Of a stretch of 13,092 nucleotides of DNA, positions 1-6,663 are shown piece after piece. The DNA comes from GCA-016699105 sp036518915. Lineage in GTDB: Bacteria > Patescibacteriota > Saccharimonadia > UBA4664. The translations under genes and the position numbers were made by a program. Each line of letters begins with the position of its first letter. Positions within the stretch are counted from its first letter, which is position 1. A model generated the notes under the pieces. The model ran no database searches. It worked only from the letters and a program-made list of their open reading frames with translations, and was not told the DNA's origin. The DNA lies in contig DATDME010000055.1 of NCBI GenBank assembly GCA_036518915.1, positions 1-13,092 on the forward strand, read 5' to 3'.

Positions 1-65
1 AAGAATTTAATGTATTGTGCCATGCTGTCCGCTCTTTCTTTTGCTTGGTCAACGTTCAAGGCCAT
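1..65 (-). other. Possible 5' part of a gene running off the left edge (very tentative)
   Basis: On the minus strand a frame is open from about 194 to the window edge. An ATG at 65-63 begins MALNVDQAKERADSMAQYIK and reads off the window; the peptide has natural composition. The frame upstream of this ATG (ending ...GSDHSLIQTANAI) also looks protein-like, so the true start could lie further up at a TTG. No Shine-Dalgarno precedes the ATG. A TATAAT (revcomp at 64-69) with a TG one base ahead, an extended -10 look, overlaps the ATG and could instead start transcription leftwards. Product unknown. Too little is in the window to decide. Confidence 0.2.
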
Positions 66-106
66 TATAGCATTAGCGGTTTGGATGAGGCTGTGATCTG
101 ACCCAC

Positions 107-247
107 CTACACGAAACTCACCCGCCCTAACTTCCAACAATAAATAAAGACGGTTACCTTTAAAGTGTAAAGCCAAAAAGGAGAGCCGTCTTTAATAAAC
201 TTGTAGCCAATTAATCTCACCCAAACAATCCATCCCCCTTCCCACAT
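107..247 (-). CDS. Small 46-residue ORF downstream of the transposase remnant (doubtful)
   Basis: An ATG-initiated minus-strand frame starts 5 bases after the transposase stop and encodes 46 residues beginning MWEGGWIVWVRLIGYK and ending in TAG at 109-107. It is rich in W, V, F, Y and K. It contains the arms of the inverted repeat at 145-194 and overlaps a second open frame on the same strand. I recognise no family. Its length and AT-rich setting allow chance; it could also be a non-coding end of the mobile element. Confidence 0.18.
   Translation of the reverse strand: MWEGGWIVWVRLIGYKFIKDGSPFWLYTLKVTVFIYCWKLGRVSFV
145..194 (-). terminator. Inverted repeat, possible terminator after the transposase remnant
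   Basis: TAAAGACGG (145-153) pairs perfectly with CCGTCTTTA (186-194), a 9-bp stem around a 32-base loop. Read on the minus strand, the second arm is followed by TTTATTGTT, a T-rich tract, so it could end transcription coming from the transposase. The long loop makes it a weak intrinsic terminator. It could also be part of an element end. No clear IS5-type terminal inverted repeat pair was found in the window. Confidence 0.35.
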
Positions 248-251
248 GAGG

Positions 252-488
252 CTAGGTTGTTTGTTGGAGATGAAAGTTCCAGAGTCCGGCGGAAACCCTC
301 ATATGCAGGTCATCCATGGTGGGCCGGTGGTTGTGGTAGACTTCAGCTGCTGCCCGGTAGCGCTTCATTCCACCAATGGCATGCTCGGAGACAATACGAA
401 TACCAGCAATAATTCGGTTTGAGGCTTTTTGTTCCTGTGTCTGCGGTTTATTCTTAGTGGCTTTCAAGTCATTGGCTAGACGCAGCAT
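252..488 (-). pseudogene. IS5-family DDE transposase, C-terminal remnant
   Basis: The 78-residue frame matches the C-terminal end of IS5-family (DDE_Tnp_4/IS1031-like) transposases: a KNKPQTQEQKASNR-like segment, then IRIVSEHAIGGMKRYR, where the Glu of the EHAIG motif is the third catalytic acid. It ends with a DDLHMRVSAGLWNFHL-type tail. Complete proteins are usually about 250 residues or more, so the two Asp-bearing regions are missing. In the same frame a TAG at 494-492 lies just upstream, and 531 onward is an unrelated gene on the other strand. The element is therefore truncated near 490 and cannot be active. The surrounding 1-490 is AT-richer than the rest of the window, consistent with a transferred element. 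Confidence 0.85.
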
Positions 489-530
489 TGACTACATGCG
501 GGCCGCTGCTTCCATTGACTTTGTTGTGAT

Positions 531-1031
531 ATGAGAACCACACCGCACCGTCGCCGAATTGGTTGGCGGGCTGCACGCGTCGCAATCGCGGCACTGCTGC
601 TCGGCTCCCTAGCCGCGACGGCCGGACAGCCCCTTGTCGGCCTCGCCTCCGCGCAGGCCGCCGACACTACTCCAACGACCCCGCTCGTCAGAAAGGCGGT
701 CAGCCCGCAGGTCCCCACCTACCGCTCGGCAAGTGTCGAGGTCCCCGCGGTCTACCGCTACAACGACGTCAGCTACGAGCTGTCGGACGTCAACGGCGGC
801 GTGATCGCCGTCAGCGGCGGCATCCCCGCCAACGAGGGCATGCACTGGGACTTCGCTGACACCACGCGCGACCGCGGCAACGTCTACGTGCGGGCCAGGC
901 TCAACACCGGCACCGCCCTGCTCCCCACCTGGAGTGCGTGGTCGCCGCGTGCGCTCATGATGAATTGGGCGGACGTCCCGGCGGCCAAGACGCACCTCAA
1001 GATCGTCTCACTCAGCGACTCGGTCGGCTAA
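531..1031 (+). CDS. Small secreted protein of unknown function
   Basis: 166 residues. The N-terminus is a classic signal peptide: basic n-region (RRRIGWRAAR), hydrophobic core about residues 17-30, and a likely AQA-A cleavage site near residue 43. The mature part is short, with beta-rich features (SYELSDVNGGVIAVSGG, WDFADTT, VYVRARLNTG, WSAWSPRAL) suggestive of an Ig-like or similar sandwich; I do not recognise a family. The ATG at 531 gives a whole signal peptide, but no Shine-Dalgarno precedes it, so a leaderless start is possible. Codons are strongly C/G-ending (GTC, GGC, AAC, GAC, no TTA or AAA), unlike pyruvate kinase and other neighbours, which suggests transfer. It lies beside the transposase remnant and its stop overlaps the convergent pyruvate kinase stop by 3 bases, so its 3' end may be truncated. 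Confidence 0.7.
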   Translation: MRTTPHRRRIGWRAARVAIAALLLGSLAATAGQPLVGLASAQAADTTPTTPLVRKAVSPQVPTYRSASVEVPAVYRYNDVSYELSDVNGGVIAVSGGIPANEGMHWDFADTTRDRGNVYVRARLNTGTALLPTWSAWSPRALMMNWADVPAAKTHLKIVSLSDSVG

Positions 1032-2443
1032 TCGACGATGCGGATTTCTACCTTGTTGGTGCCGCCGATGAGCCCCGGCTGGGCGCCGGAGGCCACCACG
1101 AGAGCGTCGCCCACCTTGACGTTGCCGGCTGAGCGCAGGTTGCGGATGATGTGGTCGGTGGCGTCCTTCATGTCGGGCATCAGGTACGACTTGCCGCCCC
1201 AAATGATGGCCGCCTGCTGGTAGACGCGCGGATGGTCGGTCACAATGATGATGGGCATTTTGGGCCGAAGGGCGGCGATGTTGCGGGCCGTGGCCCCGGA
1301 GCTGGTTTCGGCCACGACAACCTTAGCCGGCAGCTGGCTGGCCAGCTCCACCGCCGCCACGGAAATGGCGTTGGTGGTGTCGCTGGCGGCGGCGTCGCTG
1401 CGGCGGCCGGGCACTTTGTGCAGCTCTTCGCGCTCGGTGAATAAGATGATGCGCTTCATCATTTTAACGGTGTCGACCGGGAAGAGGCCGGTGGCGGTTT
1501 CACCGGAGAGCATGACGGCGTCGGCGCCCTCAAGGACGGCCGTGGCCACATCGGAGACCTCGGCGCGGGTCGGCTGCGGCGATTGAGTCATGGATTCAAG
1601 CATTTGCGTGGCCACAATGACGGTCTTGCCCTGCTGCTTGCAGAGTTCGATGAGCCGGCGCTGCACCGAAGGCACCGATTCGGGCTTGGTCTCAATGGCC
1701 AGGTCGCCGCGGGCGACCATTACGGCGTCGGTGGCGGCCACGATGGATTCAAGGTTTTCGACGGCCGCGGCGGTCTCAATTTTGGCGATGACGCGCATAT
1801 CGGAGCCGGCCTTTTTGAGGCGGGCCTTGAGGCGGATAATGTCATCGGCGGTTTGCACAAAGCTCAGGGCGAGGTAGTCGGCGTCGTTGTGCACGGCGAA
1901 GTCGATGTCGGCCAGGTCCTTGGGAGTGAGGATTTCGCCGCCCAGGTCGGTGTCGGGCAGGTTCATGCCCTGGTTGGAGGTGAGGATACCAGGCGCTAGC
2001 ACTTTCGTGACAACTTGCTTGCCCTTAACCTCGGTGACCTCAACGTGGATCATCCCGTCTCTGAGGTAGATGCGCTCGCCCTTTTTGACGTGCTTGGAGA
2101 TGTCGTACTGCATGGGGATAACGCCCGAGTCTTCATAGGTGGCGCCAAACTCAAACCGCATAATGTTGTCGCGCACAAACGGCACGCCGTCTTGCGGCAG
2201 GCTGCCAACGCGGATTTTCGGCCCCTGCAGGTCGGCCAGCACCGCTACCGGTTTGCCGTGCTTTTTAGTTAGGCCGCGAGCGGTGTGCACAACTTTGGCA
2301 TGGGCCTCATGCGTACCATGGGATAAATTTAGGCGGAACATATTGACCCCGGCCAGTAATAACTGTTCCAGAACCTCGGGGGCGCTGGACGCGGGGCCGA
2401 TGGTGGCGACAATTTTGGTACGTTTGAAGGATGCTGCGAGCAT
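1028..2443 (-). CDS. pyk: Pyruvate kinase
   Basis: Converts phosphoenolpyruvate and ADP to pyruvate and ATP, the last step of glycolysis, in the cytoplasm. The 471-residue length is normal for the family. Signatures in order: KRTKIVATIGPAS (7-19), FRLNLSHG (36-43), DLQGPKIRVG (71-80), the lid (B) domain about 81-172, IAKIE with the catalytic Lys (219-223), MVARGDL (242-248) for metal binding, ATQMLESM (278-285), PTRAEVSDVA (291-300) and SGETA (313-317), then a complete C-terminal alpha/beta domain. Variants worth noting are RGDLAIE instead of the usual RGDLGVE, and LRDGMI instead of the usual LDDGxI. The ATG at 2443 is chosen because AGGAGAGG lies just upstream; a TTG at 2470 would add nine residues that include the ribosome binding site. 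It stands alone, convergent with the 531-1031 gene. Confidence 0.97.
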   Translation of the reverse strand: MLAASFKRTKIVATIGPASSAPEVLEQLLLAGVNMFRLNLSHGTHEAHAKVVHTARGLTKKHGKPVAVLADLQGPKIRVGSLPQDGVPFVRDNIMRFEFGATYEDSGVIPMQYDISKHVKKGERIYLRDGMIHVEVTEVKGKQVVTKVLAPGILTSNQGMNLPDTDLGGEILTPKDLADIDFAVHNDADYLALSFVQTADDIIRLKARLKKAGSDMRVIAKIETAAAVENLESIVAATDAVMVARGDLAIETKPESVPSVQRRLIELCKQQGKTVIVATQMLESMTQSPQPTRAEVSDVATAVLEGADAVMLSGETATGLFPVDTVKMMKRIILFTEREELHKVPGRRSDAAASDTTNAISVAAVELASQLPAKVVVAETSSGATARNIAALRPKMPIIIVTDHPRVYQQAAIIWGGKSYLMPDMKDATDHIIRNLRSAGNVKVGDALVVASGAQPGLIGGTNKVEIRIVD

Positions 2444-2453
2444 GAAAAAGAGG

Positions 2454-2461
2454 CCTCTCCT
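2454..2461 (-). promoter_or_regulatory. Ribosome binding site of pyruvate kinase
   Basis: AGGAGAGG on the minus strand lies 10 bases ahead of the ATG at 2443. It fixes this ATG as the start and argues against the in-frame TTG at 2470, which lies upstream of the site. Confidence 0.65.
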
Positions 2462-2543
2462 GAGTGGCAATTACGTAGTAAGTCTACTCCCGTTCAACAG
2501 TCTTGACTAGGGGTAGTTGCGACTGCACTGCCTGGTGGGCCAA

Positions 2544-2924
2544 TTATTGGTTATAGGTGTAGGTGTGGCCGTTGACCGTCACGGTGGTGGTAGAGGTGTT
2601 GCTGTTGTGGGCGCCGGCGCTCTGGCTGCTTGAGTTATCCACGTTAATGGAGGTGTGGGTGGAGTTGGTGCTGGAGACGTCGCTGGATGACGAATCATTG
2701 GTGATGGTGACTGTGCTGGGCTCGGGCGAGGGCGTAAGCGTGCCGGCCGGAGAGCTGGTGGCGGCCGGGGCATGACTCGTGGTCACCCGGATGGTAGCAT
2801 CGGCGCGGCGGCCGGCGCCGCCAGGCAGCGCGGCATACGCTAAGCCGCCGACCCCCAGGAGCAGCAAGGCGCTGCCCAGGAGAAGCCGGTGGCTGAAAAC
2901 GAATTGGCGGAATGGTAGGATCAT
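2544..2924 (-). CDS. Small secreted Ser/Thr/Asn-rich protein
   Basis: 126 residues. Residues 1-32 form a signal peptide or anchor: basic n-region (FRQFVFSHR), long hydrophobic core LLLGSALLLLGVGGLAYAA, with possible AYA-A cleavage near 31. The rest is low complexity: a Pro/Ser/Thr linker (55-72) leading into a Ser/Thr/Asn/Asp tract with TVTITN, SINVDN and TTTVTVNGHTYTYN, the last resembling a short beta strand. No Cys, so no lipobox. The start has a good AAGAGGGG just upstream. It follows the 201-residue secreted protein by 27 bases on the same strand, likely the same transcript. It may be an extracellular O-glycosylated linker-like protein; that is inference. No family recognised. Confidence 0.75.
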   Translation of the reverse strand: MILPFRQFVFSHRLLLGSALLLLGVGGLAYAALPGGAGRRADATIRVTTSHAPAATSSPAGTLTPSPEPSTVTITNDSSSSDVSSTNSTHTSINVDNSSSQSAGAHNSNTSTTTVTVNGHTYTYNQ

Positions 2925-2951
2925 ATAACCCCTCTTAGTTCGAGCGGACGG

Positions 2952-3557
2952 CTAGCCGTGGAGAATGTCGTGCAGGGTGTGCATGAGGGTCTGCTGCGCG
3001 TCATGCACGGCGCTACGGAAGTTGTTGGTGGCCTTGTGGAGGCACTGCTGCAGCTCCTGGCCGTGGTTGGGCTTGTTGCTATCGACGGCGAAGTTATTGT
3101 CGTTGTTCATGCTGTCGACGAACTTGCTCGTGTTGGTGTCCAGCGCGGCGTTCACTTGGTTGGACCGGCTGGTGAGGTCGCGGTTGAGGACGCTGCCGCT
3201 ATCGCTGACGCGGGCCGGGTTAGCCATAAAGCTCTTGAGCGAGCCAATGGCGGCGGCATTGTTGTGCCATAAGCTGGTGCGGGCGTTCGCTGTTGGGCTG
3301 GCCGTTGGGTCATTAGCAGACTGGCCTAAGCAGGCATTGATGTCGCTCGTGAGCTGGTTTTGAGCATCTGATACGGCCGACTGGAACTCAGCAATGGCCG
3401 CTCTAATTTGTTCCCCCGTGCCGCCGTATCCGTCACCAGCGCCCAGTCCGCCGCGCTGGGCCTGTGCGTACCCAATGGCCCCGACGACGGCCGTGGCCGC
3501 GACAATACTTACTGCAAATATACCCTTGGTGATGAGATTTCGTGATGGTACCGTCAT
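2952..3557 (-). CDS. Secreted helical protein with an internal repeat
   Basis: 201 residues. Signal peptide: basic n-region (SRNLITKG), hydrophobic core about 13-30, AQA site near 32-34, then a Gly-rich spacer. The mature part is mostly helical, Asn/Ala/Gln-rich. Residues 58-69 (FQSAVSDAQNQL) and 180-191 (FRSAVHDAQQTL) match at 8 of 12 positions. Cys76 follows the first copy and Cys172 precedes the second, so the two could be joined by a disulfide outside the cell. The ATG at 3557 has GGAGGG at 3563-3568, five bases away. It is the first gene of a two-gene run with the Ser/Thr-rich secreted protein. Not assigned to a family; a surface helical-bundle or pseudopilin-like role cannot be shown. 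Confidence 0.82.
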   Translation of the reverse strand: MTVPSRNLITKGIFAVSIVAATAVVGAIGYAQAQRGGLGAGDGYGGTGEQIRAAIAEFQSAVSDAQNQLTSDINACLGQSANDPTASPTANARTSLWHNNAAAIGSLKSFMANPARVSDSGSVLNRDLTSRSNQVNAALDTNTSKFVDSMNNDNNFAVDSNKPNHGQELQQCLHKATNNFRSAVHDAQQTLMHTLHDILHG

Positions 3558-3632
3558 CGTTGCCCTCCGCGATATTGGTTCATATGATTAGCTTACCAAT
3601 GTGACCCATGGTATGCCAAGCCGGTGATAGAT

Positions 3633-4262
3633 TTATTTATCCGTTTCGCCGGATTTTCGAAGCTCAAGCACAGCTGAAATTGTGCCAATCACCAACAGCT
3701 CATACACATAAGTGGCGGCGTTTTGGGCGATGATGGCCCGGTCAAGCAGCTGGAAGAGCGGGATGGTCAGCAGCACAAAGAGGGCCGCGCCAAAACTGAG
3801 CGCTGCCGGCCAGCGGCGCCACAATGCCACCACGGCGTACATTACCACGAGCAGCTGGCCGGCCGTACTGTTGAAGGCGGCGGCGAGCGCACCGAGGGCA
3901 ATGAGCGGATATTGCATCCAGCTCAAGACAGCTTTAAGGCTGCCCGGCGTGAGGCGCGGGACGGTGGTCCGGCGGGCTGAGCGGCGGGCGAGGCCACGCG
4001 CCGGCCGGGCCGGGGCGGCCGGCCGGGCCCGAGCCACGGCAGCCGGATGGGCGGTGGGTTTGCTCCCGGCCGCGCGCAGGTCGATGGGCGGTGGCTGCAC
4101 CCGCGGGCGGCGGCGGGGCGGTGCAGGAATGTACTGGGGCGTGCGCGGCGCCGGCTTCGGCCCGGCGGCCCGTGGCAGCCGGATGGGCTCAGGCGTGCCC
4201 CGCCGGATGCCTTCGAGGGGCCGGCGCGGGCGCTGGGACGGCAGGTTCACTGGCTCGGTCAT
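3633..4262 (-). CDS. Small membrane protein with Pro/Arg-rich cytoplasmic tail
   Basis: 209 residues. The first 110 are low complexity, dominated by Pro, Arg and Ala (RPRRPLEGIRRG, YIPAPPRRRPRVQPPP), very basic and presumably disordered. The positive-inside rule places this part in the cytoplasm. Residues about 115-200 contain three to four membrane segments (around 115-131, 134-148, 153-172, 183-200), ending with a short charged tail. The ATG overlaps the stop of the upstream GT-C-like gene as ATGA (TCAT at 4259-4262), so translation is coupled and the two products probably act together. The basic tail could bind polyphosphate, nucleic acid or acidic lipids, which is speculation. Family unknown. 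74 bases separate it from the next gene, with no clear terminator. Confidence 0.82.
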   Translation of the reverse strand: MTEPVNLPSQRPRRPLEGIRRGTPEPIRLPRAAGPKPAPRTPQYIPAPPRRRPRVQPPPIDLRAAGSKPTAHPAAVARARPAAPARPARGLARRSARRTTVPRLTPGSLKAVLSWMQYPLIALGALAAAFNSTAGQLLVVMYAVVALWRRWPAALSFGAALFVLLTIPLFQLLDRAIIAQNAATYVYELLVIGTISAVLELRKSGETDK

Positions 4263-5878
4263 GGCGCCGCCTCCACCCGCCAGAGTTGCCAGCCGCCGGT
4301 CTCTTCAACGAGCGTGAGGCCGGCTTGAGTAGACAGCCAGGCGGCGTCAGCGGCCCAATCCGCTTGCTTGAGCACAGCCACGTAGTTGATGCCGAGGCGG
4401 CTGATACGGCGGCCGGCGTCGGTGGTGAGGCCGCGGTAGGCCAGCACATCGTCTTCCAGGCGCTGGGCCAGGCTGCCGGCCGCCGCGCTATTGGGCACGC
4501 CGGGCATTTCGGGGTTGGCGCTCGTAACCGTGCGGGTGGTGAAGAAATTGGGGGCCGGGTTAGCCACCACCCGTCCGGCAAAGTCGAGGTACATATATTG
4601 GTGCCAGGGCAAGATGAGGACCGGGCCCCGGTATAACAGGCGCTGGTTGAGCTGGTACCAGCTGCGGGGATAATCCACCGAGCGCAACTGGCCACCCATC
4701 CCCCACAAGGCCATGGGCACGAGGGCCAGCGGGACGAGGCGGAGGCCAAGTTCGAGCGGCTGGGTGTCGGCCCAGGGCCAGCGGCGGCGCCAGGCATCCA
4801 GGCCGAGCGCGGCCAGGCCGGCGTAGGATATCGCGAGCAGCGCGGCCCACTTTTGCGGTTCGCGGTAGCCGCGGTAGAACGGCAGGTGCTCAATGAGCCA
4901 GCGCGACGTGCCGGCACTCGGCCCCCAGGCCAGGCCGACGGCCAGCCACCAGCTGATAATGCCAATGACAATGAGGGCGAGGCCGAGGCGGTCGCGGCGG
5001 CGGATGGCCACCACCGCGCCGGTAATCACCAGGGCGCCCCAGACCGCCGCCGCCAGCCCAAACAACCAGCCGCTGCTACTGGGCAGCACGTAGCGGCCAA
5101 CCGGGTCGGCCCAAAAGCCTTCAAGCAGCGCCGTGGCCAGCGGGGCGGGCAGGCCGGGCAGGTTGGCGGTGCGGAAGGCTTCGGCCTGGGCGAGGTTGAA
5201 ACTGGCGATTTCACGAGCTTGGGCAGAGACGCCGGCCACCAATGGCCCCAGCCAAAACAGGTTTACTACGAGCCAGGCGCCGGCGGCCAGGCCAAGCGCC
5301 AGCCACGCCCGGCGCGTCACGCGGCCATGCAACAGCACCATGACCAGGCCGGCCAGCAGCGCCAGGCCAATGGCATGAATTGATAACCAGCCCAGCGCCA
5401 CCGACCAGCCGATGAGCGCCAGCACCTGCCGGCGGGCGGGCGCTTCCAACACGCGCCAGACCGCCGCCAGCAACCAGGGCAGCAGGGCAAAGCCGGCCAG
5501 CACCAGGTATTGCCCAGCCATGAACCGGGTATACAGCCAGGGGTTGAACATGGCAAAGGTGCCGGCGAGGTACGCGGCGGGCCCTGACCAGCGCAGCTTC
5601 ACCAGCCGGTGCATTCCCCATCCGGCCAGCAAGAGGAGTCCCCACAGCAGCAGTTTTTGAATGAGCAGGCTTGGCACCACCAAACTGAGGGCGTGCAGGG
5701 CCCACTCCACCAGTGTGCTGCTGGCGTTGCCGACGGCCGGGGCGGCCAGGTGCTGCGTCCAGGCCATGTCGAAGGTAAGGATGTAACCCGACCGCAGCAG
5801 GGGGCCCATCACCAAGCCGCCCACTAACAGGTAGTAGGCCGGCTCGATCCAGGACTGGCGGCGGGATGACCAGGTCAT
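4259..5878 (-). CDS. Polytopic membrane protein, GT-C/YfhO-like
   Basis: 539 residues with about ten or more hydrophobic segments up to residue 400, then a soluble C-terminal part (400-539) ending WQLWRVEA, the layout of YfhO-like and GT-C lipid-linked glycosyltransferase proteins. FMAGQYLVLAGFALLPWLL (119-137) and LPFYRGYREPQKWAAL (332-347) have counterparts in the giant protein at 9601-12930 (TGHLTLAGAYAVLPF and LPGFSAFREASKFYAL), so the two are paralogs. An Asp at 37 in the first loop (TFDMAW) sits where GT-C enzymes often keep an acidic residue. The ATG at 5878 is preferred: TATTAT lies six bases ahead of it. A GTG at 5956 would add 26 unlikely residues. It ends overlapping the small membrane protein gene. 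Sugar substrate unknown. Confidence 0.85.
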   Translation of the reverse strand: MTWSSRRQSWIEPAYYLLVGGLVMGPLLRSGYILTFDMAWTQHLAAPAVGNASSTLVEWALHALSLVVPSLLIQKLLLWGLLLLAGWGMHRLVKLRWSGPAAYLAGTFAMFNPWLYTRFMAGQYLVLAGFALLPWLLAAVWRVLEAPARRQVLALIGWSVALGWLSIHAIGLALLAGLVMVLLHGRVTRRAWLALGLAAGAWLVVNLFWLGPLVAGVSAQAREIASFNLAQAEAFRTANLPGLPAPLATALLEGFWADPVGRYVLPSSSGWLFGLAAAVWGALVITGAVVAIRRRDRLGLALIVIGIISWWLAVGLAWGPSAGTSRWLIEHLPFYRGYREPQKWAALLAISYAGLAALGLDAWRRRWPWADTQPLELGLRLVPLALVPMALWGMGGQLRSVDYPRSWYQLNQRLLYRGPVLILPWHQYMYLDFAGRVVANPAPNFFTTRTVTSANPEMPGVPNSAAAGSLAQRLEDDVLAYRGLTTDAGRRISRLGINYVAVLKQADWAADAAWLSTQAGLTLVEETGGWQLWRVEAAP

Positions 5879-5884
5879 ACGAGA

Positions 5885-5890
5885 ATAATA
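5885..5890 (-). promoter_or_regulatory. Candidate -10 box for a leaderless transcript
   Basis: TATTAT on the minus strand is followed by six bases and then the ATG at 5878, so transcription would start at or next to the A of the ATG. No Shine-Dalgarno precedes this ATG. No convincing -35 hexamer was found upstream, so the assignment stays tentative. Confidence 0.35.
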
Positions 5891-5945
5891 CTGGAATAAT
5901 GGCGGGATGGGCGCCCCCGGCGGCCGGAGGGCCACCGGAGACGCA

Positions 5946-5961
5946 CCGCGGAACACCGCGG
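5946..5961 (-). terminator. GC-rich hairpin after the two-gene operon (weak)
   Basis: CCGCGG (5946-5951) and CCGCGG (5956-5961) form a 6-bp all-GC stem around AACA, starting 10 bases downstream of the stop at 5971 on the minus strand. No T-run follows, so it would be an atypical terminator or simply an RNA-stabilising hairpin. Confidence 0.3.
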
Positions 5962-5970
5962 CCCCAGGCC

Positions 5971-6645
5971 TTACTTGTAGAAGTACGGCCAGAGCCGGTG
6001 TTGGCCGTGGCTGATGATCGGCGCCAGCACGCTCGGCAGGGTGCCGTAGAGGAGCTCCGGCGGCAGCGTGCGGCGGGCCAGCCTGATTTGCCGGCCGCCT
6101 TCGCTCAGATAGGCCCGCAGCCGGCAGGACACGTTGAGCTGGCGGCCGATGGCCTGGAGGTCCCTAGCGCTCAGCCGGCGCACGCCTGGGGGCAGGGTGA
6201 TAATGGTCTCTTTGCCCAAGGCCCACAGCCCCAGGAACGCCGGCCGGTAGCCGAACGGAACTTCAAACACCCGAGCACGTTTATCGCCATACAGCAGTGT
6301 TTGCAGCATCGTCGCCAGGCCGTGCTGCAGACATTCGGTGCGGCGGACAGCTTCAGCCTCATCGATATCGACCGGGTAGATCCACGTGATGACGTTGGGC
6401 CGAGGCCATTCGCAGAAGCCATTGTGGCCGACCGCCGCATGCCGCCTCAGAAATTCCTTCGTGATGGCATTAAAGCCGCTCGTGATGGCATTAGAGCCGC
6501 TGGGGTCGTCGAGCGGGCCCGACGTGAGCTGTGCCCAGGCCGTGCTACGGCCGCTTGGGACGAGCCGGCAGCCGGCACTGACGTAGCGGTGGTGGGCAAG
6601 TGCCTTGGGCACCTGGGTGTCTTGGCGCATGTCCGTCTGGGTCAC
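5971..6645 (-). CDS. Conserved-looking protein of unknown function
   Basis: 224 residues, soluble, no signal peptide or membrane segment. The GTG at 6645 is chosen because a perfect AGGAGG (6651-6656) lies five bases away; an ATG five codons in has no such site. Residues 47-64 carry a 7-residue tandem repeat (SGSNAIT, SGFNAIT) produced by a 21-bp DNA duplication. The middle (81-150) reads as alternating beta and helix (NVITWIYPVDID, HGLATMLQTLLYG, ARVFEVPFGYRP), and the C-terminus is Arg-rich. It follows the 216-residue gene by 18 bases as an operon. Both share a GLxxxLQTLL helix, perhaps distant relatedness. Third-position GC supports this strand over the long open frame opposite. No family recognised. 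Confidence 0.72.
   Translation of the reverse strand: MTQTDMRQDTQVPKALAHHRYVSAGCRLVPSGRSTAWAQLTSGPLDDPSGSNAITSGFNAITKEFLRRHAAVGHNGFCEWPRPNVITWIYPVDIDEAEAVRRTECLQHGLATMLQTLLYGDKRARVFEVPFGYRPAFLGLWALGKETIITLPPGVRRLSARDLQAIGRQLNVSCRLRAYLSEGGRQIRLARRTLPPELLYGTLPSVLAPIISHGQHRLWPYFYK
6460..6501. repeat. 21-bp tandem duplication inside a gene
   Basis: Two adjacent 21-base units (6460-6480 and 6481-6501), each starting CGTGATGGCATTA and ending AGCCGCT, differ at one base (A or G at the 14th position). Being seven codons long it keeps the frame and duplicates seven residues of the minus-strand protein. Confidence 0.9.
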
Positions 6646-6663
6646 CGTGACCTCCTAGTTGAG

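Noticed and set aside
1583..1999. Plus-strand frames opposite pyruvate kinase
   Set aside because: They are antisense shadows of a certain gene, rich in H, G, V and D.
2444..2470. TTG start for pyruvate kinase
   Set aside because: The added residues cover the Shine-Dalgarno AGGAGAGG that serves the ATG at 2443.
2540..2550. Palindrome CCAATTATTGG at the end of the Ser/Thr-rich gene
   Set aside because: It is too short, and inside the stop region has no T-run; I do not call it a terminator.
5879..5956. GTG start 26 codons upstream for the GT-C-like protein
   Set aside because: The added residues are Pro/Ala/Gly-rich with no ribosome binding site, and they overlap the hairpin behind the upstream operon.
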